Shown here: one piece after another, positions 8,161 through 16,002 of the stretch | Layout of the letters: the number at the start of each line of letters is the position of its first letter | How positions within the stretch are numbered: the stretch's first letter is position 1 | IMG/VR virus record: IMGVR_UViG_3300007540_000089 | Location: 1-25,752 of that record | DNA length: 25,752 bases | Strand: one strand, 5' to 3' | DNA from: a virus | Position numbers and translations under genes: made by a program | Notes under the pieces: generated by a model | The model's input: only the letters and a program-made list of their open reading frames with translations | What the model was told of the DNA's origin: nothing | The model's database searches: none

Positions 8161-8712
8161 ATGGCTTTAGTATATCAACATTTAAAACCTAGTGGAGAAG
8201 TTTTTTATATTGGAATAGGAATATCTAAAAAAAGAGCATATTCTAAATATGGTAGAAATAAACATTGGAGTAATACGGTTAATAAATATGGTTATGAAGT
8301 TCAAATTTTAACTAATAATATTAACTATGAGTTTGCAAAAGAAATAGAAAAAAACTTAATTTCTTATTATGGAAGAAAAGATTTAGAAAGAGGTAAATTA
8401 GTAAATATGACAGATGGAGGAGAGGGTTTTCTAAATATGAATCCAGAAGAGAGATTAAAAAGAAAAATAAAATTAACAAATTATAATAAAAATATAAAAG
8501 ATTACTCTTTCACTCAAGACGAAACTTATAAATTAAATATGAGAAAGTCTTGTTTAGGAAAAAATAATAAAAAAATAATAGATATAGAAACTAAAATGAT
8601 TTTTAAATCAATGCGAGAAGCATCTGAATTTAGTAAAATAAATTACACAATATTAAGTGGTATGTTAAATAATAAAAAAATTAATAAAACAAATTTAAGA
8701 TGGCAGAATTAG
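8161..8712 (+). CDS. GIY-YIG homing endonuclease with NUMOD1-like C-terminus
   Basis: ATG 8161 (MALVYQHLKPSGEVFYIGIG) is preferred over an in-frame TTG at 8143. Residues 4-18 hold the GIY-YIG signature (VYQ...FYIG). It continues through a KKRAY basic stretch, a helix with AKEIEKNLISYYG and the NMTDGGEG motif that closes the catalytic domain in this class. Residues 138-180 (IDIETKMIFKSMREASEF onward) look like a NUMOD1 DNA-binding element. It is a free-standing selfish endonuclease, not a virion protein, placed between the tape measure and the protease. Its last 13 bases overlap the protease gene. Confidence 0.85.
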   Translation: MALVYQHLKPSGEVFYIGIGISKKRAYSKYGRNKHWSNTVNKYGYEVQILTNNINYEFAKEIEKNLISYYGRKDLERGKLVNMTDGGEGFLNMNPEERLKRKIKLTNYNKNIKDYSFTQDETYKLNMRKSCLGKNNKKIIDIETKMIFKSMREASEFSKINYTILSGMLNNKKINKTNLRWQN

Positions 8713-9293
8713 AAACAATAGAATTGTATATTGATGAAAACATAGAGAAAGAAGGTATTGATGCTCTTAGCTTGGTTAAATTTCCAGCAATAGAAGAAAA
8801 TTGGGTGGCATTAAATAATCATAGAATTGAGTTTAAATCGGTTGATGAAGAAAAAAGAATAATTATAGGATTAGCTTTAGTTCCAGATAAATTAATTTAT
8901 AGAAGAAATGGAGAACACGAATATAATATTAAGTTTTCAAAAGAAACTGTAAAAAAAGCGGGTCAATTATATTTAAAAAGACTAAACAATAATAATGCTA
9001 CATTAGAGCATACTACAAATGTAAAAGGAGTATCGGTTGTGGAATCTTGGATTGTAGAAAATCCATTATTAGATAAAACTGCTATTTATAATTTAAATGC
9101 GGTTGAAGGGGCTTGGGCAGTAATTATGAGTATTGACAATGATAAAGTTTGGGAAGAAATAAAAAACGGAACTTATTTAGGAATAAGTGTCGAAGGATAT
9201 TTTTCGGACAAACTAGAAATGAGTTTACAAGCTGAAAAAGAAAATGAATTAATAGAAAAAATAAAATCAATAATTTTAAAAAATGGCAAATAA
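8700..9293 (+). CDS. XkdF-like prohead serine protease
   Basis: A 197-residue protein matching the Peptidase_S78_2 (XkdF) pattern: LIYRRNGEHEYNIKFSKETV, then LEHTTNVKGVSVVESWIVE, then AWAVIMSIDNDKVWEEIKNG and LGISVEGYF. By analogy with HK97-type prohead proteases, His104 (LEHT) and Ser163 (GISVEG) are the likely catalytic pair. It would cleave scaffold and capsid protein during prohead maturation and lies just before the scaffold-like and capsid genes. A C-terminal helical tail (EMSLQAEKENELIEKIKSII) may help its incorporation. The start lies inside the homing endonuclease gene; its stop overlaps the next gene. Confidence 0.8.
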   Translation: MAELETIELYIDENIEKEGIDALSLVKFPAIEENWVALNNHRIEFKSVDEEKRIIIGLALVPDKLIYRRNGEHEYNIKFSKETVKKAGQLYLKRLNNNNATLEHTTNVKGVSVVESWIVENPLLDKTAIYNLNAVEGAWAVIMSIDNDKVWEEIKNGTYLGISVEGYFSDKLEMSLQAEKENELIEKIKSIILKNGK

Positions 9294-9468
9294 AACAAGT
9301 TCACCAAAAGGTGGAAAAAGAGGATGTCTTTGTAAAGATGGTAAATACAGTCAAAAATGTTGCAATGGTGAACTATCTGAACAAGGTATAGGTTCATTAA
9401 TTCAGCAACAAAACTCAACTATTACAGTAATAGATGGAGTACGTACAACAGTTAGAAGTAATGGCTAA
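9283..9468 (+). CDS. Small cysteine-rich conserved phage protein (61 aa)
   Basis: Begins MANKTSSPKGGKRGCLCKDG and has a C-x-C and CC arrangement (GCLCKDGKYSQKCCNGE) followed by QGIGSLIQQ. I recall this short KRGCLC...KCC.G...QGIG protein from Bacteroidota siphophages, usually among head genes. The four cysteines could bind a metal or form disulfides. Function unknown; co-location with protease, scaffold and capsid suggests a head role. Confidence 0.6.
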   Translation: MANKTSSPKGGKRGCLCKDGKYSQKCCNGELSEQGIGSLIQQQNSTITVIDGVRTTVRSNG

Positions 9469-9515
9469 TTTATAACAAAAATAAATAACATTAATTAATA
9501 TAAAAAAATACACTT

Positions 9516-10067
9516 ATGAGCGTAATAAATGAAATTAAAACACTTTTGGGAATGGAGGTAAAACTTGCCCAAATGAAACTAATGGATGGAGTGACTGTTA
9601 TTGAAGCAGATTCTTTTCAATTAGATAATGCAGTATTTATTGTAAATGGCGAGGAAAGAGTTCCAATGCCTATTGGTGAATACGAATTAGAAGATGGTAA
9701 TATCTTAAAGGTAGATGTTGAGGGAATCATTGCTGCAATTGAACCAGCTACTGAGGAAGAGCCTGCTAATGAAGAACCATTGGCTACTCCTGCTGAACAA
9801 GAAATGGAAGCAGAACCTAATGCGCCTAAAAAAATTGTTGAATCAGTTTCTAAAGAGATTTTCTTTGCAGAAATTGAAAAATTAAGAACTGAAATTGCTG
9901 AATTAAAATTAGCAAAAGAAGTTATTAAAGAAGAATTAAGTGCAGATGTAGTTGTTGAACCATTAACACATTCACCTGAAACTAAGTCGGAAGTTAAATT
10001 AAACAAAATATCAACTAATCGCCAAATGACTACTCAAGATAGAGTTATGGCACAACTTTTTAAATAA
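9516..10067 (+). CDS. Putative capsid scaffold protein (183 aa)
   Basis: Starts MSVINEIKTLLGMEVKLAQM. It has a short beta-like domain with GEYELEDGNILKVD, a long acidic Glu/Pro/Ala stretch (residues ~73-103), a coiled coil (FFAEIEKLRTEIAELKLAKE) and a polar C-terminus. An acidic, coiled-coil protein encoded just upstream of the major capsid gene is the usual picture of a scaffold. It would be removed by the neighbouring XkdF-like protease. The leader contains TTAATATAAAAAA (9495-9507), which recurs before the gene at 12039. Assignment is from composition and position. Confidence 0.65.
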   Translation: MSVINEIKTLLGMEVKLAQMKLMDGVTVIEADSFQLDNAVFIVNGEERVPMPIGEYELEDGNILKVDVEGIIAAIEPATEEEPANEEPLATPAEQEMEAEPNAPKKIVESVSKEIFFAEIEKLRTEIAELKLAKEVIKEELSADVVVEPLTHSPETKSEVKLNKISTNRQMTTQDRVMAQLFK

Positions 10068-10073
10068 TAAAAT

Positions 10074-11027
10074 ATGGCTACTACTACAAGTATTACTACT
10101 ACTTATGCTGGTGAATTTGCAGGAAAATATGTTTCTGCTGCATTACTATCAGGTTCAACTATCGCAAATGGCGGTATTGAAGTAAAACCAAATGTAAAAT
10201 TCAAAGAAGTAATTAAGAAACTAAGTTCAGACGCTATTGTAGCTGATGCAACTTGTGATTTCAATGCTACTTCTACAATTACATTAACAGAAAAAATTCT
10301 ACAACCAGAGGAATTTCAAGTAAATTTACAACTTTGTAAAAAAGATTTCCGTTCAGATTGGGAAGCGGTATCAATGGGGTATTCTGCTTTTGATTCTTTA
10401 CCAAAATCATTTGCTGATTTCTTACTGGCTCACGTAGTTGCTAAAGTTGCACAAAAAACTGAACAAAACATTTGGAAAGGTGTTACTGCTAATGCAGGTG
10501 AATTTAACGGATTCGCTACATTGTTATCTTTAGACGCTGGCTTACCTGCTGCTCAAGAAGTTGCTGGAACAACTGTTACTGCTTCAAATGTTATCGTTGA
10601 ATTAGGTAAAATTGTGGATGCAATTCCTGCTGCATTGTATGGAAAAGAAGATTTATATCTTTATGTTTCTCAAAACGTAGCTAGAGCATACGTAAGAGCA
10701 TTAGGTGGATTTGGAGCATCAGGATTAGTTTCTGCTGGTACTAATGATATGGGTACACAATGGTACAATAATGGTTCACTTTCTTTTGATGGTGTAAAAA
10801 TCTTTGTTGCCGATGGTTTAGCTGCTAATACTGCAATTGCTGCTGAGAAATCTAACTTGTATTTTGGTACAGGATTACTTTCTGACAATAATGAAGTAAA
10901 AGTAATTGATATGGCTGACATTGATGGTTCTGAAAATGTAAGAGTAGTAATGAGATTTACTGCTGGTGTTCAATACGGAATTGTTTCTGACATTGTAACT
11001 TACGGAATCGTTAACGCTGCAAACTAA
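10074..11027 (+). CDS. Major capsid protein, HK97-type
   Basis: A 317-residue protein, rich in Ala, Gly, Ser and Thr and low in charge. Blocks typical of capsid proteins of Bacteroidota siphophages are VKFKEVIKKLSSDAIVADAT, LQLCKKDFRSDWEA, TEQNIWKG, DLYLYVSQNVARAYVRALGG and VRVVMRFTAGVQYGI. The order (long helix, beta-rich P domain, A domain, C-terminal strand) suits an HK97 fold, though this is inferred. It follows the scaffold-like gene by six bases and is followed by a strong terminator (11056-11087), as expected for an abundant product. Codons are comparatively GC-rich, consistent with high expression. Confidence 0.85.
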   Translation: MATTTSITTTYAGEFAGKYVSAALLSGSTIANGGIEVKPNVKFKEVIKKLSSDAIVADATCDFNATSTITLTEKILQPEEFQVNLQLCKKDFRSDWEAVSMGYSAFDSLPKSFADFLLAHVVAKVAQKTEQNIWKGVTANAGEFNGFATLLSLDAGLPAAQEVAGTTVTASNVIVELGKIVDAIPAALYGKEDLYLYVSQNVARAYVRALGGFGASGLVSAGTNDMGTQWYNNGSLSFDGVKIFVADGLAANTAIAAEKSNLYFGTGLLSDNNEVKVIDMADIDGSENVRVVMRFTAGVQYGIVSDIVTYGIVNAAN

Positions 11028-11055
11028 TAACAATTAGATAATTAAATTAAAAGAT

Positions 11056-11087
11056 GGGCAGTTTGCTTTTTGCTTTCTGCCCTTTTT
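11056..11087 (+). terminator. Rho-independent terminator after the major capsid gene
   Basis: GGGCAG (11056-11061), a 15-nt T-rich loop, then CTGCCC (11077-11082) and TTTTT. It follows the capsid stop by about 30 nt. The HNH gene starts only 7 nt after the T tract. Confidence 0.85.
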
Positions 11088-11093
11088 AAAACA

Positions 11094-11393
11094 ATGATAG
11101 TTTGCGAGTATAAACATTGTGACAATTTATTTGAATATAAATCAAATAAAAAGTTTTGCAGTAGAAGGTGCAAAGAAAGAAGTAAGGAATCAAGAACTTG
11201 TTCAAAAAGACCTTATAGATTATTTGTAGCAGATAAATGCTCAAATTGTGGATTTATACCAATACATATTTGTCAATTAGATGTTGACCATATAGATGGT
11301 AATAGAAATAATAATAACATTTTAAACCTTCAAACTCTTTGTGCTAATTGTCACAGATTGAAAACGTACTTAAACAAAGATTGGATTAAATAA
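11094..11393 (+). CDS. Free-standing HNH homing endonuclease (99 aa)
   Basis: The true start is taken as ATG 11094, because the frame open from 11070 includes the terminator stem. The N-terminus has CEYKHC (4-9) and CSRRC (22-26), a zinc-finger-like pair. The C-terminal half is an HNH domain with CSNC (49-52), DVDHIDGNRNNNN (63-75) and CANCH (83-87). It is a metal-dependent DNA-nicking or cutting enzyme of the mobile-intron type. It is inserted between the major capsid terminator and the major tail protein gene, a usual landing place for such elements next to conserved virion genes. Confidence 0.88.
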   Translation: MIVCEYKHCDNLFEYKSNKKFCSRRCKERSKESRTCSKRPYRLFVADKCSNCGFIPIHICQLDVDHIDGNRNNNNILNLQTLCANCHRLKTYLNKDWIK

Positions 11394-11424
11394 TCTTTTT
11401 TATTAACTTTAAAAAATATAAAAA

Positions 11425-11943
11425 ATGGCGTGCGATATAACACTAGGAAGAACGGAACAATGTAAAGATTCCAATGGAGGTCTTAGAGCAGTATATTTTG
11501 TAAATTGGGGAGATGCAACAGGTTATACAATTGTTGACGATTCAATTACTGCTGCTGCTGGTACACCTTCAGCATACAAATATGAACTAAAAGGAACAAG
11601 TTCATTCGAACAAACAGTTACAAGTTCAAGAGAAAACGGAACTACATTTGTTTCTCAAAAATTGACATTAGATTTAAAAAAATTAAGTGCTGCTGACCAT
11701 AAGCAAGTAAAACTTTTATCTTATGGAAGACCACAAGTAATAATCGAAGATAATAACGGAAATCATTTTCTTGCAGGATTAACTAAAGGATGTGACTTGG
11801 TTTCTGCTACTATTTCAACGGGTGCAAATCTTGGAGATAAAAGTGGTTATTCTTTAGAATTTGATGGAATGGAACCAATTGCTGCAAACTTCATCACGGG
11901 TGATTTAACTACTGTTGGATTTACAATTGTTGCGGGAGTATAA
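11425..11943 (+). CDS. Major tail (tube) protein
   Basis: A 172-residue protein starting MACDITLGRTEQCKDSNGGL. It is beta-rich (VYFVNWGDATGYTIVDD, SSFEQTVTSSRENGTTFVSQ) and ends in short strands (AANFITGDLTTVGFTIVAGV). The N-terminal C-DIT.GR.E.CKD pattern is one I associate with tail tube proteins of Bacteroidota siphophages. It has its own terminator with a UUCG tetraloop (11966-11992), fitting a highly expressed product. It is separated from the other tail genes (982-8120) by the head genes, which is unusual. Confidence 0.75.
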   Translation: MACDITLGRTEQCKDSNGGLRAVYFVNWGDATGYTIVDDSITAAAGTPSAYKYELKGTSSFEQTVTSSRENGTTFVSQKLTLDLKKLSAADHKQVKLLSYGRPQVIIEDNNGNHFLAGLTKGCDLVSATISTGANLGDKSGYSLEFDGMEPIAANFITGDLTTVGFTIVAGV

Positions 11944-11965
11944 TTTATTTTTATTTGTTTTTTTT

Positions 11966-11992
11966 AAAGGGTGTCTTCGGGCATCCTTTTTT
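11966..11992 (+). terminator. Rho-independent terminator with UUCG loop after the major tail gene
   Basis: AAAGGGTGTC (11966-11975), loop TTCG (11976-11979), then GGCATCCTTT (11980-11989). This pairs over 10 bp with two G-U wobbles, followed by more T. The tetraloop and T tract make it one of the clearest terminators in the window. Confidence 0.9.
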
Positions 11993-12038
11993 ATTTAAAA
12001 CAATTTTCAATTTTAATTATTAATATAAAAAATATTAT

Positions 12039-12467
12039 ATGATAATTTTAAAGCAACAAACAGAACCACAATTAATATACTTTATTCCTAGAGAATATAC
12101 TGCTTCGGCTTTGAGTTTAAGAAATGAAACTACTGGTGAAATAGTGATATATTATACTGCTGATGCTATTTATAAATTAATTGATAGAACTTTATTAGAA
12201 GGAGGTAATTTTGAAGCTAAAGAATGCTTAATAAATAGTTTTGATTTAATAGATACTTATTTTCAACAAGAAGATTATTTTTTAAAAATATCAATACCAT
12301 TAACTTTAACAGAAAATACTTTCTATAATTTAAATATTTTCAACAAAGATAAGGTTATTTATAAAGATAAAGTTTTTTGTACTAACCAAGTAATAAAAGA
12401 CTTTACAGTTAACGAAAATCAATACGTAGAGAACAATACAACGAACGAATTTATAATATATGAGTAA
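12039..12467 (+). CDS. Putative virion protein with DGG-type motif (142 aa)
   Basis: Begins MIILKQQTEPQLIYFIPREY, with beta-rich halves on either side of a short motif at residues 44-71 (IDRTLLEGGNFEAKECLINS). The motif is a diverged copy of that found twice in the large tip protein and once in the protein at 14807. Position between major tail protein and portal suggests a minor virion component. The leader holds TTAATATAAAAAA (12020-12032), shared with the scaffold gene. It overlaps the portal gene by eight bases. No family name recalled. Confidence 0.5.
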   Translation: MIILKQQTEPQLIYFIPREYTASALSLRNETTGEIVIYYTADAIYKLIDRTLLEGGNFEAKECLINSFDLIDTYFQQEDYFLKISIPLTLTENTFYNLNIFNKDKVIYKDKVFCTNQVIKDFTVNENQYVENNTTNEFIIYE

Positions 12468-14238
12468 TATATCAGTTCTTAATTTATCGGCTTACACAAG
12501 CCCTACAATTCAAGAAAATAAGAAAAACAATTACGTAGAATATGGCTCAGAAAATAACTACTTTCAATATTTAATTGATAGATATTTATATTCAGCCACA
12601 AATGGAGCAATCATTACAGGTGTATCTAATATGATATACGGTAAAGGATTGGATGCTTTAGATTCTAACCATAAACCAAACGAATACGCACAATTTAAGT
12701 CTATTGTAAAAGATTCAGATTTAAAGAAAGTTATCTTAGAGCGTAAACTTCTAGGTATGGCTGCAATGCAAGTTGTAAAAGAAAAAGGAGTAGTTAAACA
12801 AGTACTTCATTTTCCTATGCATACATTAAGAGCAGAGAAATGCAATGATAAAGGACAGATTGAAAATTGGTATTACCATAATAATTGGGCTGAAAAGAAA
12901 CCTAATGAAGTAATTAAAAAGATTCCTGCTTTTGGATTTGGTAATGGTAATGAAGTAGAATTGTATGTTATTAAACCTTATGTATCGGGTTTTGATTATT
13001 ATAGTCCGATTGATTATAGCGGTTCATTGCCTTATGCATTACTTGAAGAAACTATTGCTGATTATCAAATTAATGATTGCCAAAATGGATTCTCAGGAAC
13101 TAAAGTAATAAACTTCAATAACGGAGTTCCATCTGAGGAAATGCGTGATAAAATGAAGAGTGATGTGCTGCGTAAATTAACAGGTTCAAGAGGTGAAAAG
13201 GTAATTGTAGCTTTTAATCAAAATGCTGAATCAAAAACAACAGTTGAAGATTTGCCTTTAAATGATGCACCTCAACACTATGAATATTTAAGTAAAGAAT
13301 GCTTTGATAAGTTGATTGTAGGTCATAGAGTTACTTCGCCAATGTTGTTAGGAATACGCACAGGTGATGGTGGTTTAGGTAACAATGCAGACGAAATTAA
13401 GACTGCTACGCTATTAATGGACAATATAGTAATTAAACCATACCAATTAGAAATAATAGACGCAATTGATGAAATTTTAGCAGTTAACGATATATCATTA
13501 AAACTTTATTTCAAAACTATCCAACCTTTAGAATTTGTAGATACTGATGGAATGAATGCTGAAACTAAAGAAGAAGAAACAGGTGTTAAAATGAGTGCTG
13601 AAAATTCAATTGAATTAGATGAATTTATTGATTTAAAAGGTGAGGTTTTACCTGACAATTGGGTTTGTGTTGACGAAACTGAAGTAGATTACGAAACTGA
13701 GGAAGAATTGGATAATGAAATTAATTCTTTAAATAAAAAATCAGTTTTATCTAAAATATATGACTTTGCTACATCTGTTGGTTCTAGACCAAATGCAAAA
13801 TCTGAACAAGATAAAGAAATTGATGGTTTTAAATTTATCACTAGATATTCATATACTGGTAATGAATCACCTGAAAGAGAATTTTGTAAAAAAATGATGT
13901 CCGCAAGTAAAAACGGTAGAGTTTATAGAAAAGAAGATTTAGAAAATGTAAATTCTAAAGTTGTAAATGATGGTTTTGAGCATAACAACGAGCCTTATAA
14001 TATCTTTCTTTATAAAGGTGGTGCTAGATGTCATCATAAATTTTTAAGAAAAACTTTTGTAAATATGGAAGGTGTTAAAATAGATGTCAACAATCCACAA
14101 GCAAAAACTATTTCAGTAGCAAAAGCAGAAAAATATGGTTATAGAATCAGAAACAAAAAAGAGGTTGCTATGATGCCGAATGATATGCCTTTGAAAGGAT
14201 TTCACCCTGATAATAAAAACTTACCTAAAGACGTATAA
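12460..14238 (+). CDS. Portal protein with extra C-terminal Cys/His domain (592 aa)
   Basis: The first ~365 residues have portal features: YFQYLIDRYLYSATNGAIIT, GVSNMIYGKGL, KVINFNNGVPSEEMRDKM and the helical LTSPMLLGI-like block (VTSPMLLGIRTGDGGLGNNA). It would form the dodecameric channel for packaging and tail joining. A linker rich in Glu (366-425) leads to a second domain (456-540): RYSYTGNESPEREFCKKMMS, VYRKEDL, YNIFLYKGGARCHHKFLR. Its conserved-looking C476 and C524-H525-H526 could bind metal. The two-part layout is one I recall from Bacteroidota phages; what the C-terminal domain does is unclear to me. The portal follows the capsid and tail genes instead of terL. Confidence 0.8.
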   Translation: MSNISVLNLSAYTSPTIQENKKNNYVEYGSENNYFQYLIDRYLYSATNGAIITGVSNMIYGKGLDALDSNHKPNEYAQFKSIVKDSDLKKVILERKLLGMAAMQVVKEKGVVKQVLHFPMHTLRAEKCNDKGQIENWYYHNNWAEKKPNEVIKKIPAFGFGNGNEVELYVIKPYVSGFDYYSPIDYSGSLPYALLEETIADYQINDCQNGFSGTKVINFNNGVPSEEMRDKMKSDVLRKLTGSRGEKVIVAFNQNAESKTTVEDLPLNDAPQHYEYLSKECFDKLIVGHRVTSPMLLGIRTGDGGLGNNADEIKTATLLMDNIVIKPYQLEIIDAIDEILAVNDISLKLYFKTIQPLEFVDTDGMNAETKEEETGVKMSAENSIELDEFIDLKGEVLPDNWVCVDETEVDYETEEELDNEINSLNKKSVLSKIYDFATSVGSRPNAKSEQDKEIDGFKFITRYSYTGNESPEREFCKKMMSASKNGRVYRKEDLENVNSKVVNDGFEHNNEPYNIFLYKGGARCHHKFLRKTFVNMEGVKIDVNNPQAKTISVAKAEKYGYRIRNKKEVAMMPNDMPLKGFHPDNKNLPKDV

Positions 14239-14239
14239 A

Positions 14240-14740
14240 ATGGCAAAAGCATTATTTATAAACACAAATGACATAGTTAAATATACTATGCTAAACGGAA
14301 ATGTAGACCCTGATACTTATACTCAATTTATTTTTCAGGCTCAACAAATACACATTCAAAACTATTTAGGTACTAAGTTATACAATAAAATCAACGATGG
14401 TATTATAGCAGGAACTTTGACTACTGACTATTCAGACCTTTTAAAGGATTATATTAAAATGATGACAGTATGGTGGTCAATGGTGGAGTTCTTACCTTAT
14501 GCGTCTATTAAAATAAGCGAAAAGGGAGTATTTAAACATAACTCAGAGAATAGTGTAAATGTAGATAAGGTAGAAATGGATTCTTTAATTGCAAATGCAA
14601 GAGATACTGCTCAAAGTTATACAAATAGGTTTATTGATTTTATGACTTTTAACCAAGAAAAATTCCCTGAGTACAACTTGAATACTAATGCGGATGTATA
14701 TCCCGACAAAGACGCAAACTTCGGAGGATGGATACTATAA
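14240..14740 (+). CDS. Head-tail connector-like protein (DUF6712-like, 166 aa)
   Basis: A mostly helical protein starting MAKALFINTNDIVKYTMLNG, with IHIQNYLGTKLYNKINDGI, a WWSMVEFLPYASIKISEKGV block and RFIDFMTFNQEKFPEYN near the end. Helical proteins of this length directly after the portal are usually head completion (connector) proteins. The IQ.YLGT.LY.KI signature matches the DUF6712 family of Bacteroidota phages as I recall it. One base separates it from the portal stop. Confidence 0.65.
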   Translation: MAKALFINTNDIVKYTMLNGNVDPDTYTQFIFQAQQIHIQNYLGTKLYNKINDGIIAGTLTTDYSDLLKDYIKMMTVWWSMVEFLPYASIKISEKGVFKHNSENSVNVDKVEMDSLIANARDTAQSYTNRFIDFMTFNQEKFPEYNLNTNADVYPDKDANFGGWIL

Positions 14741-14835
14741 AAAAGACATACGAACCTAAGAAAAAGAACGTTAAAAAATTACAAATCTTTTTAAAAAAAA
14801 TAGCAAATGAGCGATTGGGGACAAGGAGTAAATAA
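14728..14835 (+). CDS. Possible small basic protein (35 aa)
   Basis: A short frame, MDTIKKTYEPKKKNVKKLQI onward, begins inside the connector gene and runs 29 bases into the next one. It is very rich in lysine. It fills the 66-base gap between 14740 and 14807, and its location is one where Bacteroidota phages often have a tiny basic gene. The AT-rich DNA makes lysine-rich chance frames easy, so confidence is low. Confidence 0.3.
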   Translation: MDTIKKTYEPKKKNVKKLQIFLKKIANERLGTRSK

Positions 14836-15037
14836 TACAATTGGATGGAGTCAAGGATTCATCAATAATACTATTAATTGGGGTAAATCTTATGTTACTA
14901 GTTGGACAGGAGAAACAGATATTACAGGAGTAGTTTATAAAATTACAACTGATTTTAAAGCAAGAGTATTATTAGATGGTGGAACATTTGAATCTGATTC
15001 TTGTTTATACAATACATTAACAAATTTAAACATATAA
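14807..15037 (+). CDS. Small virion protein with W-G repeats and DGG-type motif (76 aa)
   Basis: The N-terminus has three tandem units of about 11 residues with Trp at 4, 14 and 25 (DWGQGVNNTIG, WSQGFINNTIN, WGKSYVT). The C-terminus (residues 50-73) is a clear copy of the motif RVLLDGGTFESDSCLYNTL, also present twice at the N-terminus of the large tip protein. I recall such WGQGANN... proteins next to receptor-binding proteins in Bacteroidota phages. It probably belongs to the tail fibre or tip; no enzymatic feature is visible. Confidence 0.6.
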   Translation: MSDWGQGVNNTIGWSQGFINNTINWGKSYVTSWTGETDITGVVYKITTDFKARVLLDGGTFESDSCLYNTLTNLNI

Positions 15038-15038
15038 A

Positions 15039-16001
15039 ATGAGTTTATTAGATAAAGCAAGTTTGGTTATTACACCAAATGCAACAAAAGCAAGTAAATT
15101 ATATTCAGTTATTCCTTCAGATGGAACAGGTGATATGAACGTTGTAAGAGCAACAACTGCAACAAGAGTTAATAGTAGTGGTTTAATAGAATCAGTTGCT
15201 TTAAATGTACCTAGAATAGACTATACAGATAGTAATTGTCCTAGTGTATTGGTAGAACCACAAAGAACTAATTTATTATTTCCTAGTGATATAGCTACAA
15301 TACAAACGAAAACAGTAACTGCACAAGCATATACTTTATCCTTCTATGGCACAGGTTCAATTGTTGTATCAGGTGTGTTTACGGGAACTTTAGTGGGTAC
15401 TGGGTTAAACAATAGAGTTTATTTAACTTTCACTCCAACTGCTGGAAGTGTTATTTTTACAGTTTCTGGTTCGGTTTTAAATTGGCAACTAGAACAAGGA
15501 TCATACGCTACATCATACATACCAACGGTAGCATCAGCAGTAACTAGAAATGCAGATGTTATTAGTAAAACAGGTGTAAGTGATTTGATAGGACAAACTG
15601 AGGGAACTATTTTTTTTGATGGATTAGCAATTGGAGAAACTGAAATTTGTAACATTAATCAAAGTATTGTAAATTCAGTATTTTTATATGTGCTATCAGG
15701 TAAAGTTTGCGGAATTGTTTTTGCAGACGGTACTACTTTAAATATGATTTCTACTATTAATTCATCAACAAGATTTAAAGCCGCTATTGCTTATAAATCA
15801 AATGATATTATTTTTTATGTAAACGGTCAATTAATTTCACAACAAACATCTGCAACATTTACTCCAAATGTAATAATGCAAAACTTCTATATTGCACAGG
15901 GTAATTATGTACAAGGAAAAGAAAAAGTAAATTGTAATTCAGCACAACTTTACAAAACAGCTTTAACAAATACAGAACTAGCAACTTTAACAACACTATA
16001 A
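15039..16001 (+). CDS. Receptor-binding-like tail protein with lectin-type fold (320 aa)
   Basis: The N-terminal ~80 residues (SLLDKASLVITPNATKASKL, ATTATRVNSSGLIESV, CPSVLVEPQRTNLL) are a block I recall from Bacteroidota phage tail fibres and adhesion proteins. The rest is beta-rich with TEGTIFFDGLAIGE, VFADGTTLNMIS and FYVNGQLISQQ, a pattern of concanavalin A/LamG-like jelly rolls that bind sugars. It is the best candidate for the host receptor-binding protein. It lies one base after the small W-G repeat protein and before the lysis genes, a normal place for fibres. Specific ligand unknown. Confidence 0.7.
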   Translation: MSLLDKASLVITPNATKASKLYSVIPSDGTGDMNVVRATTATRVNSSGLIESVALNVPRIDYTDSNCPSVLVEPQRTNLLFPSDIATIQTKTVTAQAYTLSFYGTGSIVVSGVFTGTLVGTGLNNRVYLTFTPTAGSVIFTVSGSVLNWQLEQGSYATSYIPTVASAVTRNADVISKTGVSDLIGQTEGTIFFDGLAIGETEICNINQSIVNSVFLYVLSGKVCGIVFADGTTLNMISTINSSTRFKAAIAYKSNDIIFYVNGQLISQQTSATFTPNVIMQNFYIAQGNYVQGKEKVNCNSAQLYKTALTNTELATLTTL

Positions 16002-16002
16002 A

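Noticed and set aside
9617-10006. Reverse-strand frame of 129 codons inside the scaffold-like gene
   Set aside because: Low-complexity Ser-rich antisense of a Glu/Ala-rich gene; no start context or promoter on that strand.
15039-16001. Diversity-generating retroelement target
   Set aside because: The receptor-binding-like gene has no variable-repeat/template-repeat pair that I can see, and no reverse transcriptase is present.
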